In this document: piece by piece, positions 35,501-44,106 of the stretch
How the letters are laid out: every line of letters begins with the position of its first letter
Numbering within the stretch: position 1 is the first letter of the stretch
Source of the DNA: Oceanicola sp. 502str15
Lineage (GTDB): Bacteria; Pseudomonadota; Alphaproteobacteria; Rhodobacterales; Rhodobacteraceae
NCBI RefSeq assembly: GCF_024105635.1
Contig: NZ_WYDQ01000001.1
Coordinates: 2,852,501-2,916,500 of the forward strand
Reading direction: 5' to 3'
DNA: 64,000 nucleotides
Position numbers and translations under genes: made by a program
Notes under the pieces: generated by a model
What the model saw: only the letters and a program-made list of their open reading frames with translations
Databases searched by the model: none
Told to the model about the DNA's origin: nothing

Positions 35501-38035
35501 CACGCCCTCGAAGGCGGGCCGGATGCCGATCATCGGCTTGCCCGGCCCGGTGACGACCGCCTCGCGGCGCTCGACCGGGCGGCCGGAGCCTTCGGACACG
35601 CGCACGGTGAGGCGGGCCTCGATCGGGCCGTCGAAGCCCTCCATCTCACCGGGCATGGTCAGCGCCATCTGCGCCTTGCCGTCATCGTCGGTGGTGGTGC
35701 TGTCGAGCCACGAGGTTTGCGGGCCGGTGGCGTTGTTGGCGGTGCCGAAGAAGTAGCCCGCGAAGCCCTCGAGCTGGCGGCGCGGCGAAATGCGCAGCTC
35801 GCCCTCGACGGGCAGGCCCGCGCCGGGTGCGCCGAAGAGGTAGCGCACCTCGATATCGGCCTGCGCCTCGCCCTCGGTCAGCCCCTCGGTGGGCACGGAG
35901 AGCGAGAAGTCGATGCGTTCGGGCAGGAAGTCCTCGACCAGCACGGTCCGGGTGGCGATGGGCGGGGCCTTCGGGTCGGCGTGGAGCGCGATGTTCCACG
36001 CGCCGCGCGGCGCGACGCCGGAGACGGGCATGGAGAAGACATGGCCGCCATCGGTGCCGCCGGGAGAGAAATGGCGGGCGTATTCCACCCCGTCGGGGCG
36101 GGTGAGGATGGCGGTGAGGGGCAGCGCGTCGATGGCCTCGGCCTTGGCGTCGCGGACGAGGGCGGTGGCATAGATGGTTTCGCCCGCGCGGTATGCGCCG
36201 CGGTCGGTGGTGAGGAAGGCATCGACGGCCCCGGCAGGCTCGCGGCCCTCGACGCCGCGGTCGGAGAGGTCGAAGGAGGGATCGGTGAGGGACAGGAAGC
36301 CCATGTCCTCCTCGCCGCGCTTGACCAGCACCATCGCAGGCGCCGCGCCGCCGCGCCCGAGGGTCAGCCCGGGCTCGAACATCGCATAGCCCTGCGCATC
36401 GGTGGTGGCGTGGCCAAGCTCACGGTTGGAGCGGGAGAGAAGCGTGACCTCGAGCCCGGAGAGCGGCTCGGCGGAGGTGAGGGAGCGGGTAAAGATGTGC
36501 AGCCCGTCGGCGCCGGACATGGAGGCGAGGCCGATGTCGGAGATCACGAACCACTGGGTGGCGGCCGGGTTCTCGTAGGGGTCGGCGCCGCGGATGCCGG
36601 CCTTGAGGGCATAGACCCCGGCGGGCAGGTCGGCGATGGCCTCGGCCATGGGCAGGCGGGTGGTGACGTCTTCGTTCAGGCGGCGCTCCATGTGGCCGGT
36701 GCCTTCCCAGACGGTCTCGGCGATGTCGCCCTCGAAGTAGTCTTCTTCCCATTCGTTCAGCGGGCGGCCGAAGTAGCTTTCCTGGATCACGCGCAGCAGG
36801 TTGCGGTCGGAGACCCGGTGCAGCGACAGGTCGACCTCCTCGGTGTTCACCGTGACAATCGGAATCGCGGCATCGGCGGTTTTGGGCAGCACGTAGGCGC
36901 GGCCCGGAAAGCGCACCTGCGGGTCGCGGTCGCGGACGTAGAACGACAGCTCGACGTCCTTGCCCATCTTCTCGCCCTCGGCGGAGGGCAGACCGGCGCG
37001 GAGCACCACGCGGTAGCGCTCGCCATGGGCCAGGCCCTCGATGCAGAGCTGGTTGCCCGAGGCCTCGGCGGTGAAGGAGGTGCCGGGCAGCGAGACATAG
37101 GGGGCGTAATCGGTGCCGCTTTCGGCCAGCCGTTCGGAGAAGGTGGCGCAGACGCGGGGCGCGGCGGGGTTGGGATCAACCCGGTGCTCGGTGATGCGGA
37201 AGCCGTATTTGCCCAGCGCATCATCCAGCGCGGACTGGGTCTGCGGGCTGGGCAGGGTGGATTGGGCGAGGCGCAGGGCCGGGATCATGTCGCGGCCACG
37301 GCCTGCGGTTTCGAGCGCGGAGGCCATGAGGGTGAGGGCGGCGGACTGATCGGCCGCCGTGTCGGCCCGCAGGTAGCCGTTGATCGCGGCCATCAGGGCG
37401 CGGCGCTGGTACTGGCGGGTCTGCGAGGAGTTCTCGCCCCTGGCCCCGAGGGCATAGCGGGCATAGTCGATCCACTGGTCATCGCGGTCGGCGAGCACCA
37501 CGGCGGGGCCCATCCATGTCATGGCTTCGCGCGGATTACCGCTTCGGAAAGCCTCCAGCGCCCCGGCCTGAAGGCGCTCCAGCGTCCAGCCGGCGGGCGA
37601 GTGCAGGCTGGCCATGTCCTCGGCAAAGGTGCGGGCGGCGTTGAGGTCGCCGGAGCGGAGAAAATCGAGCTCGCCGGCGCGGGTGCCGGCCAGCGCGAGG
37701 CGGTCGGCGGGTTCGGTGACGATGGTGGCGGATTGCGCGCCCTGGTAGGGCTCGCGCCGCTCGACCGCCCGCTTGGGGAAGCAGGAGTTGGAGCGGGCGT
37801 TGAAGGTGAAGGCGGTGCAGGCGGTATCGGCAAAACAGGCGGCGCGGCAGGCCTCGTAGGAGGTGTCGAAGAGGGCGCGCAGGTCGGCGCCGTAGAAATC
37901 GACGTCCTTCTCGGGGAGCAGCCGTCGCTCTGGGATGAGCGCCGGGCCGTCCGGCCCCTGCTGGGCGGCGGCGGGCAGGCCGGTGGAGACGAGGGCGAGC
38001 AGGCAGAGAAGGGGCGCGAGAAGGCGACGGCGCAT
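32570..38035 (-). CDS. bacterial alpha-2-macroglobulin family protein
   Basis: An 1821-residue exported protease trap. MRRRLLAPLLCLLALVSTGL..AAA is a Sec signal without a lipobox Cys, so it is likely periplasmic and soluble, unlike the lipoprotein of E. coli. A PAN/apple-like module (CRAACFADTACTAFTFN) lies near residues 60-110. The MG domains follow, then the thioester motif CTEQ (codons 33893-33904) in YGCTEQT and the helical TED domain, ending in the receptor-binding-like MG10. The thioester Cys and Gln are intact, so it can trap proteases covalently. It is the first gene of the cluster with the glycolipid-binding-like gene and pbpC. Confidence 0.94.
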   Translation of the reverse strand: MRRRLLAPLLCLLALVSTGLPAAAQQGPDGPALIPERRLLPEKDVDFYGADLRALFDTSYEACRAACFADTACTAFTFNARSNSCFPKRAVERREPYQGAQSATIVTEPADRLALAGTRAGELDFLRSGDLNAARTFAEDMASLHSPAGWTLERLQAGALEAFRSGNPREAMTWMGPAVVLADRDDQWIDYARYALGARGENSSQTRQYQRRALMAAINGYLRADTAADQSAALTLMASALETAGRGRDMIPALRLAQSTLPSPQTQSALDDALGKYGFRITEHRVDPNPAAPRVCATFSERLAESGTDYAPYVSLPGTSFTAEASGNQLCIEGLAHGERYRVVLRAGLPSAEGEKMGKDVELSFYVRDRDPQVRFPGRAYVLPKTADAAIPIVTVNTEEVDLSLHRVSDRNLLRVIQESYFGRPLNEWEEDYFEGDIAETVWEGTGHMERRLNEDVTTRLPMAEAIADLPAGVYALKAGIRGADPYENPAATQWFVISDIGLASMSGADGLHIFTRSLTSAEPLSGLEVTLLSRSNRELGHATTDAQGYAMFEPGLTLGRGGAAPAMVLVKRGEEDMGFLSLTDPSFDLSDRGVEGREPAGAVDAFLTTDRGAYRAGETIYATALVRDAKAEAIDALPLTAILTRPDGVEYARHFSPGGTDGGHVFSMPVSGVAPRGAWNIALHADPKAPPIATRTVLVEDFLPERIDFSLSVPTEGLTEGEAQADIEVRYLFGAPGAGLPVEGELRISPRRQLEGFAGYFFGTANNATGPQTSWLDSTTTDDDGKAQMALTMPGEMEGFDGPIEARLTVRVSEGSGRPVERREAVVTGPGKPMIGIRPAFEGVVPEGTEAAFSVIALGADLAPTEMQVKWTLNRITRRYQWYSEYGAWNWEPITRRERIAVGEGRLGETPLAVTGAVDWGNYELVVERLDGAFTSASYEFYAGWYAPVDVSSTPDTLEVSLDAESYKPGDTATLRIVPRYAGKALVTVVSNRLIDMKTVDVAEGTDTLVQLPVTDDWGAGAYVTATVIRPMDLADKRGPARALGLSHAAVDPGAHKLAASVEAPAEIRPRGPLEVAVKVEGVQPGETAHVTIAAVDQGILNLTGFTPPDPSGHYFGQRRLGMGMRDIYGRLIDGMNGAMGEIRSGGDANANANMQSPPPTEELVAYFSGPLDVGPDGYARTSFDMPSFNGTVKVMAVAWSKTGVGEASADVLVRDPIVLQASLPRFMAPGDEGRLLLEITHASGETGQIGLAVTGTGVSLSEGASSAMDLSEGQTIRLPLTVVAGDPGLATINVALTTPSGEVLNKPLNLPIQLNDPEVSRTSRFELAAGQSFSFTRDVFTGLQPGTGKATLALGPLGRFDVPGLLASLDRYPYGCTEQTTSRAMPLLYFDEVARAMGLEEQADTRQRIEGAITRILARQAASGGFGLWYASDGDFWLDAYVTDFLSRARGQGYDVPAIAFRNALDNLRNQVNYAPDFDSGGESIAYALMVLAREGAASMGDLRYYADVKPEAFTTPLGAAQLGTALSLYGDPTRADAMFTRAAAQLVAQTGAAPGTGWRDDYGTNLRDAAAVLALAAEAGTQVVNREALAVRVTGETGYRSTQEKVWTLMAAKALIDAAPRDGFTRNGQPVTGPLVEVLADETAAQPVEISNDSGAATTLTLTTFGVPSEPEPAGGNGYAIEREYFTMEGFGVDLGAVPSGERMVVVLTVTPFGQRDARLMVDDALPAGFEIDNPSLIRSGDIRELSWLKTVSAEHSEFRQERFLSAVNWRSDKPFRLAYIVRAISPGSYHHPAASVEDMYRPAFRARTDAGRVTVVE

Positions 38036-38235
38036 GGAAAATGACCTCGGATCTGAAATGCGGTGAATCCGCGATGATGGTGGCATGGCGCTGCAGCGCG
38101 AGTCCAGTGGCGGGGCGTTTTTGTGAACGGCGAATTCACGTTAAGCCGGTTTAAACTCAATACGGGCAAAACCTGTGACAGCGCGCGGGCCGACCGGTGG
38201 CTGCACGCGCTCCGAACCACGGGAGCCCTGACGAG

Positions 38236-40518
38236 ATGTCACTGACGGACAAGCTGGCGAGGGAGAGGCGGGGCCGGCTGGCCGCAGAGCGGATGCTGGA
38301 GCTGAAGAGCCGCGAGCTGATGGCCGCCAACCGCAAGCTGTCGGATCACGCGCTCAAGCTCTCCGACACGGTGATTGCCCAGCGCGAGGTGGTGGAGACG
38401 ACCCGCGCGCAGGCCCATGCCCTGAAGGAAGAGGCGGAGACCATGAAGGGCGTGGCGCAGCAGACCCGCGCCAACCTCGAAAAGGCGGAACAGGCTGCCA
38501 ATATCGCGGAACGGCGGCTGTGGGATTCGGTCGAGACGGTGACGGATGGCTTTGCAGTCTTCGACGCCGAGGACAGGCTGGTTGCGGCCAATTCGGCCTG
38601 GCTTTCGCTGTTTACCGAGCTGGACGAGATGGCCCCCGGAATCACCTACATGGACATGTTGCGCCTCGCCGTGGAGGAGGGCTTGGTGGACCCGGGCGAT
38701 GCCGCGCCGGGCGACTGGATCACCGCCATGCTCGACAGGTGGGACACCGACACCATCCCCGACATGACGATCCGCCTGTTCGACGGGCGCTACCTGCGGC
38801 TGCACGACCGCCGCTCGCGCAACGGCGATATGGTGTGCCTCGGGATCGACATCACCGCCAACATGCGCGCCCAACGGGAATTGAAGAACGCCCGCGACGC
38901 GGCCGAAACCGCGACCCGGGCAAAGTCGGCCTTTCTGGCGAAGATGAGTCACGAGCTGCGCACCCCGATGAACGGCGTGGTGGGCATGGCGGACCTGCTG
39001 CTGGAGACCGAGATCGACGAGGAGCAGGCGTTGTTCATCCGCACCATCCGCAACTCGGGCGAGGCGCTGCTGGACATCATCAACGATGTGCTCGACTTCT
39101 CCCGCGCCGAGGCGGAGCGGATGGACCTGTTTCCCGAGCAGGTCGACCTTGAGGCGATGCTCTGCGAGATCGTCACCCTCGCGATCCCGGTGGCGCGCGA
39201 GAGCGGGCTGGACCTTGTGCTCGACTATGCTCCGGACGCGCCGGTGGTGGTGACGACCGATCCGAAGCGGCTGCGGCAGGTGGTGGTGAACCTTCTGGGC
39301 AATGCGATCAAGTTCACCGAGGAGGGCTTTGTGCGCATCGAGGTGCGGGCCGCGCCGCCGCCGGAAGAGGGCGGGATGTGGAGCCTGCGGATTGCGGTGG
39401 AGGATACCGGGATTGGCATACCCGATGAGATGCGCGAGCATATCTTCGGCCAGTTCAACCAGGTGCAGGACGAGGGCAACCGCAAGTTCGAGGGCGCCGG
39501 GCTTGGGCTGGCGATCACCCGGCAGCTTGTGGAGCTGATGGGCGGCCAGATCGGGCTGACCTCGGAGCCGGGCAAGGGCACGACCTTCGTGCTCGACCTG
39601 CGGCTGGAGGCGGAGACGCCGCAGCTGGTGCGCGGGAGCTGGCCCGAGGGTAAGCGGCCGCGTGTCATCGCGGCCACCGGCTCGCGGGCCGGGGCCATGG
39701 CGGCGCGGCGGCGCTCGGAGGTGACGGGGCTCGATATCGAGGTGGCGCGCTCGTGGGAGGTGCTGTGCAGCCTGATCGAAGCCGGGCCGGAGCCGGACCT
39801 CGTGGCGCTGGACAGCGGATTTTTTGGCGAGGATCCGGGACCGCTGATGCGCGAGCTGCGCCGCGCCCTGCCCCGCAGCCAGATTGTCTGCGTGCTGCGG
39901 CAGGGGCAGCAGGGGATGCGGGCGGTGCTGAGCGAGGCGGGCGTGGATCACGTGCTGTCCTACCCTTACCGCAACGGGGATCTAACGGCGATCTATGCTG
40001 CCCTGCCGCCCTCGCCGCTGCGCTTTTCGCCGCCCCCGGGCCGCGCGGAGGCTTCAGCGCCCGAGGGGACGGCGGGCGGCGGGCCGGCCCGGCTCATGCG
40101 GGTGCTGGCGGCGGAGGACAACAAGACCAACCGGCTGGTGTTTTCGAGCATGCTGAAGGATCTGAACCTCGAGCTGACCTTTGCCGAGAACGGGCGCGAG
40201 GCGGTGCGGTTCTATCGGAGCGAGCGGCCGGACCTCGTGTTCATGGATATCTCGATGCCCGAGATGGACGGCAAGGCCGCCACCCGTGCGATCCGCGAGA
40301 TGGAAGCCGCAGAGGGCTGGAACCGGGTGCCGGTGGTGGCGATGACGGCCCATGCGCTGCTGGGCGACGGCGAGGCGATTCTGGCGGCGGGGCTCGACCA
40401 TTACCTGACCAAGCCGCTGAAGAAGAAGCTGATCCACGCCCAGATTGCCCTGCATGCGCCGGAGGGCGCGGAGCCCTTCGGCGATGAGGAGAAGGAGCGC
40501 GAGGCGCTGGCCGGATAG
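38236..40518 (+). CDS. soluble hybrid sensor histidine kinase with two receiver domains
   Basis: A 760-residue cytoplasmic kinase without membrane helices. Residues 1-95 form a long coiled coil, a PAS domain lies at about 96-210, and the HisKA H-box has phospho-acceptor His239 (MSHELRTPMNG). HATPase_c follows (NLLGNAIKF, DTGIGIP, GAGLGLAI). A degenerate receiver comes next (about 470-590, no aligned phospho-Asp motif seen), then a true receiver with AAEDN and Asp671 in VFMDISMPEMDG. No partner regulator or Hpt gene is adjacent, so phosphotransfer targets are elsewhere. It diverges from the A2M gene across 200 bp. Confidence 0.93.
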   Translation: MSLTDKLARERRGRLAAERMLELKSRELMAANRKLSDHALKLSDTVIAQREVVETTRAQAHALKEEAETMKGVAQQTRANLEKAEQAANIAERRLWDSVETVTDGFAVFDAEDRLVAANSAWLSLFTELDEMAPGITYMDMLRLAVEEGLVDPGDAAPGDWITAMLDRWDTDTIPDMTIRLFDGRYLRLHDRRSRNGDMVCLGIDITANMRAQRELKNARDAAETATRAKSAFLAKMSHELRTPMNGVVGMADLLLETEIDEEQALFIRTIRNSGEALLDIINDVLDFSRAEAERMDLFPEQVDLEAMLCEIVTLAIPVARESGLDLVLDYAPDAPVVVTTDPKRLRQVVVNLLGNAIKFTEEGFVRIEVRAAPPPEEGGMWSLRIAVEDTGIGIPDEMREHIFGQFNQVQDEGNRKFEGAGLGLAITRQLVELMGGQIGLTSEPGKGTTFVLDLRLEAETPQLVRGSWPEGKRPRVIAATGSRAGAMAARRRSEVTGLDIEVARSWEVLCSLIEAGPEPDLVALDSGFFGEDPGPLMRELRRALPRSQIVCVLRQGQQGMRAVLSEAGVDHVLSYPYRNGDLTAIYAALPPSPLRFSPPPGRAEASAPEGTAGGGPARLMRVLAAEDNKTNRLVFSSMLKDLNLELTFAENGREAVRFYRSERPDLVFMDISMPEMDGKAATRAIREMEAAEGWNRVPVVAMTAHALLGDGEAILAAGLDHYLTKPLKKKLIHAQIALHAPEGAEPFGDEEKEREALAG

Positions 40519-40542
40519 GCCGCCGCGCCCGGCCCGGGCCGG

Positions 40543-41322
40543 TCAGGCGGTGGTGGTGTCGGGGCGCGAGAAGGTGGGGCTGCCGGGCTCGGAGAGATCG
40601 GGGCGGAAGCGATAGCCGCCGGTGTCGAAACGCTCCAGCGCGGCGGGGTCCTGCAGGCGGTACTGGATGACGAAACGGGCCATCGCGCCCCGGGCCTGCT
40701 TGGCAAAGAAGCTCACCTGCTTGGGGCCGCCGGGCTTTTCTTCGTAGAAGCGGGGGGTCACGACACTCAGCCCGCCCAGAGCCTTGGGGGCAACGGCGCC
40801 GAAGTATTCCTGGCTGGCGCAGTTGACGAGGGTGCCGGTGCCCAGCGCCTCGGCCTCCTGAGCCAGACGGGTAGCCAGCCGATCGCCCCAATAGGCATAG
40901 AGACTCGCCGCGCGGCCGACCTTGAGGCGCGAACCCATTTCGAGCCGGTAGGGCTGGATGGCATCGCGGGGGCGCAGCAGGCCGTAGAGGCCGGAGAGGA
41001 TGCGCAGGTGATCCTGTGCCCAGTCCATCTCGTCGGGGTCGAGAGAGGCGGCCTCCAGCCCGGTGTAGGTGTCGCCCGCGAAGGCCAGCGCGGCGGGGCG
41101 GGTGGCCTCGGGCTCCGGCTCGGGGGCGTAGGCGCGGAAGCGCTCCTGCGTGAGCTGCGCGAGGTCGGGCGAGAGGGCCATCAGCTTTTGCAGCGCGGGG
41201 CGAGAGAGCTTTGCCCCGGCGCGCGCAAGTTTGGCGGCATCCTCGGGGAAGGCCGGGGCGGTGGCGGCGAGGTCACGGGGCTGCCAGTCGAGCCGTTTGG
41301 CGGGGGAGATCACAATGAGCAT
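40543..41322 (-). CDS. yaaA: peroxide stress protein YaaA
   Basis: A 259-residue YaaA/DUF328 protein that limits free intracellular iron and oxidative DNA damage during peroxide stress. The N-terminus MLIVISPAKRLD, the RPAL.KLM segment and the core SGLYGLLRPRDAIQPYRLEMG are diagnostic. Length is normal. It is read opposite to the kinase, and its 3' end is 24 bp from the kinase stop. No OxyR site was identified upstream. Confidence 0.95.
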   Translation of the reverse strand: MLIVISPAKRLDWQPRDLAATAPAFPEDAAKLARAGAKLSRPALQKLMALSPDLAQLTQERFRAYAPEPEPEATRPAALAFAGDTYTGLEAASLDPDEMDWAQDHLRILSGLYGLLRPRDAIQPYRLEMGSRLKVGRAASLYAYWGDRLATRLAQEAEALGTGTLVNCASQEYFGAVAPKALGGLSVVTPRFYEEKPGGPKQVSFFAKQARGAMARFVIQYRLQDPAALERFDTGGYRFRPDLSEPGSPTFSRPDTTTA

Positions 41323-41367
41323 GGCGAGGTTCTAGCGACTGATGCGGGGGAGGGAAACCGGGGGCGG

Positions 41368-43419
41368 CTACTCGGAGGCGAGCGCGGCGAGGAAGGCCCA
41401 GCCGAAGCGGTCGACCCGCTGATCGCTCATGCCCTGCACCCGTCCCATGGCCTCGATGGAAACCGGCTGCGCCTTGACGATGCGGCGCAGCAGGGCGGTG
41501 TCGCAGGAAAGCGGCTTTTCGGTGCCGTCCTCGCCCCGGTAGAGCTGTTGCGCCGCCGCCTGAAGCCGGTCGAAGGCCTCGCCCTGCCCCCGCGCGGCCA
41601 GTTCGCGGCGCGCCGGGTGCATCTCGGGGGTGTCGGCACCGGTGAGCACGGCGAGGAACTCGGCGCCGTAGCGTTCGAGCTTCTTGGCCCCGACACCGCC
41701 GACCTGCGCCATCTGGTCCAGCGTTTCGGGGCGCTTCTCGACCATCTCGATCAGGGTGCGATCGGGAAAGACGACATAGGCGGGCACGCGCTGTGCTTCG
41801 GCCAGGGCGCGGCGCTTGGCTTTGAGGGCCGAAAGCAGCGGGGCGTCCTCCTCGCTGACGAGCGCCTTTGCGGCCGGGCGGCGGGCAATGTCGGCGCGGG
41901 CGAGGGAATCGCGGCGCAGCGTGATCGAGGCCTCGCCGCGCAGGATGGGCCGGGCGGCCTCGGTCATCCGCAGGGCGCCGTGGCGCTCGGGGTCGGGGCG
42001 CATCAGGTCGAGGCCCATCATCTGCCGGAACACCGCCTGCCAGACGCGGCGGCTGTGCTTGGTGCCGACACCGAAGGTGGGCAGCTCGGTGTGATTGCGC
42101 TGGCGGACCTTGTCGGTTTCGATTCCGAGCAGGATATCTGTCAGGTGGCCCGCGCCGAACCATTCGCCGGTGCGCAGCGCGGCGGACAGCGCCATGCGGA
42201 CGGCCTCGGTGCCATCGAAGACCTCGGGCGGCTTTTCGCAGAGGTCGCAATTGCCGCAATCCTCGCTTTCCTCGCCGAAGTAACCAAGCAGCAGCTTGCG
42301 GCGGCAGCCTTGTGCCTCGGCCAGCCCGAGCAGGGCGTTGAGGCGGCCATGGTCGGCGGTGCGGCGCTCTGGCGGGGCGAGCGACTCGTCGACCTGGGAG
42401 CGGCGCAGGCGGATGTCGTCGGGGCCGTAGAGGGTGAGCGTGTCGGCGGGCAGGCCATCGCGCCCGGCGCGGCCGATCTCCTGGTAGTAGCTCTCGATCG
42501 ACTTGGGCAGGTCGGCGTGGAGCACCCAGCGGATGTCGGGCTTGTCGACGCCCATGCCGAAGGCGACGGTGGCCACCACGATCAGCCCGTCCTCGGCCTG
42601 AAAACGGCGCTCGACCTCGCGGCGCGGCTCGGACTCCATGCCCGCGTGGTAGGCCACGGCGGCGTGGCCCTCGGCGGTGAGGGCGGCGGCGATGCTTTCG
42701 GTGCGGGCGCGGGTGCCGCAGTAGATGATGCCGGCCTGCCCGCGCCGGGCGGCGGCGAAGGCGAGCATCTGGCCCCTGGGCTTGTCCTTGGCCTCGAAGG
42801 CGAGGCGGATGTTGGGCCGGTCGAAGCCGCGCAGGAAGGCGCGGGGGGCCTTGCCGCCGAAGAGGCGGGTGACGATCTCATCCTGGGTTTCGGCATCGGC
42901 GGTGGCGGTGAAGGCTGCGAGGGGCACGCCCATGCGGGCGCAGAGCGGGCCGATCTCGAGATAGTCGGGGCGAAAGTCGTGGCCCCATTGGCTGACGCAA
43001 TGGGCCTCGTCGACGGCGATGAGCTTGACGCCTGCGCGCTGCAGCAACCGCTCGGTGCCCGAGGAGCGCAGGCGCTCGGGGGCCATGTAGAGGATCTTGA
43101 GGGTGCCCTCGTCGATGGCGCGGAACACCGCGTCGGTTTCTTCCTCGGTGTTGGCCGAGCAGAGCGCCCCGGCCTCGACGCCCAGCGCCTGAAGGGCCGC
43201 GACCTGGTCGCGCATCAGGGCGATGAGCGGCGAGACCACCAGCGTGGCCCCTTCGCGGCAGAGCGCCGGGAGCTGGTAGCAGAGCGATTTGCCGCCGCCG
43301 GTGGGCATGATGGCCAGGGTCGGCTCGCCGGCGAGGACGGAGGATACGATTTCTTCCTGCCCCGGGCGGAACTCGGGGAAGCCGAAGACGGAATGGAGGA
43401 GCTCGGCGGGGGCGGACAT
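41368..43419 (-). CDS. recQ: ATP-dependent DNA helicase RecQ
   Basis: A 683-residue 3'-5' helicase for recombination repair. It has motif I MPTGGGKSLCYQLPAL near residue 40, motif II VDEAHCVSQWGHDFRPDY, motif VI QEIGRAGRDG, an RQC zinc site with CGNCDLC after YFGEE, and an HRDC domain around PDRTLIEMVEKRPETLDQMAQVGGVG. All elements are intact. yaaA follows 45 bp later on the same strand. Confidence 0.96.
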   Translation of the reverse strand: MSAPAELLHSVFGFPEFRPGQEEIVSSVLAGEPTLAIMPTGGGKSLCYQLPALCREGATLVVSPLIALMRDQVAALQALGVEAGALCSANTEEETDAVFRAIDEGTLKILYMAPERLRSSGTERLLQRAGVKLIAVDEAHCVSQWGHDFRPDYLEIGPLCARMGVPLAAFTATADAETQDEIVTRLFGGKAPRAFLRGFDRPNIRLAFEAKDKPRGQMLAFAAARRGQAGIIYCGTRARTESIAAALTAEGHAAVAYHAGMESEPRREVERRFQAEDGLIVVATVAFGMGVDKPDIRWVLHADLPKSIESYYQEIGRAGRDGLPADTLTLYGPDDIRLRRSQVDESLAPPERRTADHGRLNALLGLAEAQGCRRKLLLGYFGEESEDCGNCDLCEKPPEVFDGTEAVRMALSAALRTGEWFGAGHLTDILLGIETDKVRQRNHTELPTFGVGTKHSRRVWQAVFRQMMGLDLMRPDPERHGALRMTEAARPILRGEASITLRRDSLARADIARRPAAKALVSEEDAPLLSALKAKRRALAEAQRVPAYVVFPDRTLIEMVEKRPETLDQMAQVGGVGAKKLERYGAEFLAVLTGADTPEMHPARRELAARGQGEAFDRLQAAAQQLYRGEDGTEKPLSCDTALLRRIVKAQPVSIEAMGRVQGMSDQRVDRFGWAFLAALASE

Positions 43420-43492
43420 GCCCCTCCCTTACCCCTGCCCCGTGCCCGGCTTCAAGCCATGGCGCGGGCGCGTGGGGCCACCACGCTGCCAG

Positions 43493-43963
43493 TCAGCGGT
43501 ACATGACGGTTTCGGTGGCCAGGTCCCAGCGTCCGACGAGGGTCATTGCGGCGGCGCCACCCCCGAAGCTGATGCCGAGCGAATCCTGCGAGTTGAACAC
43601 GAAGCCGCCCCAGCCGAAGGCGGTGATGGCCACCACGCCCAAGCCGGCGCCGAGGGAGGCGCCCATGGTGCTGAGGCGCCCGGCGCAGCCGTCGATGTTG
43701 TCGGCGGAGAAGTGTCGGTCCTGATACCCCTTGAGGGGCGACCAGTTGAGCCCGCCGGTGAGCAGGTTCGGCGCGGAAGCCCCGCCCGAGGAGCCGCCAA
43801 CCGCGAGGCCGGCGCCGAGAAAGGTGAAGATACCGCAGAACTTGGCGCGCTCGCTCTTCATCACGAAGCTGAAGGCACCGCCGCCGACGGCCGCACCGCC
43901 GCCGCCCTGCATGAGCCCTGCGACTTGCCAGTCATTGGACAGGATGGATGATTTTTTGGACAT
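43493..43963 (-). CDS. glycine-rich membrane-active-looking orphan protein
   Basis: A 156-residue protein with no recognised family. It starts MSKKSSILSNDWQVAGLMQGGGG and has two small-residue hydrophobic stretches (about 43-62, GIFTFLGAGLAVGG, and about 98-125, LSTMGASLGAGLGVVAITAFGWGGF). Gly/Ala/Ser dominate, two Cys are present, and no cleavable signal is seen. The helix-plus-GxxxG look suggests a membrane-inserting or pore-type protein, but bacteriocin-like export genes and an immunity gene are absent. It stands alone between recQ and the YggT gene; a pair of direct repeats sits just upstream. Confidence 0.7.
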   Translation of the reverse strand: MSKKSSILSNDWQVAGLMQGGGGAAVGGGAFSFVMKSERAKFCGIFTFLGAGLAVGGSSGGASAPNLLTGGLNWSPLKGYQDRHFSADNIDGCAGRLSTMGASLGAGLGVVAITAFGWGGFVFNSQDSLGISFGGGAAAMTLVGRWDLATETVMYR

Positions 43964-43982
43964 GATATGCGTTCCCGAATTG

Positions 43983-44010
43983 ATTGATGCAGATATGAAT
44001 TGACGCAGAT
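43983..44010. repeat. 12-bp direct repeats upstream of the glycine-rich gene
   Basis: ATTGATGCAGAT (43983-43994) and ATTGACGCAGAT (43999-44010) differ at one base and are spaced by 4 bases, i.e. a 16-bp period. They lie 20-47 bp before the glycine-rich gene's start in an AT-richer patch and could be tandem sites for a regulator. Confidence 0.5.
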
Positions 44011-44106
44011 GGAACGGCCGAAATTTCCGCTCCTGCCTTATTATATGGGGAAACGCACCGGTTTGGGAACCCGCGGGGCTTTAAAAAGTGACGTAGGGGA
44101 AGGCGC

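Noticed and set aside
34208..38044. Long plus-strand open frame of about 1278 codons opposite the alpha-2-macroglobulin gene
   Set aside because: It is the antisense shadow of a GC-rich gene: low-complexity Gly/His/Asp-rich translation, no RBS or domains, while the minus-strand frame has clear A2M motifs.
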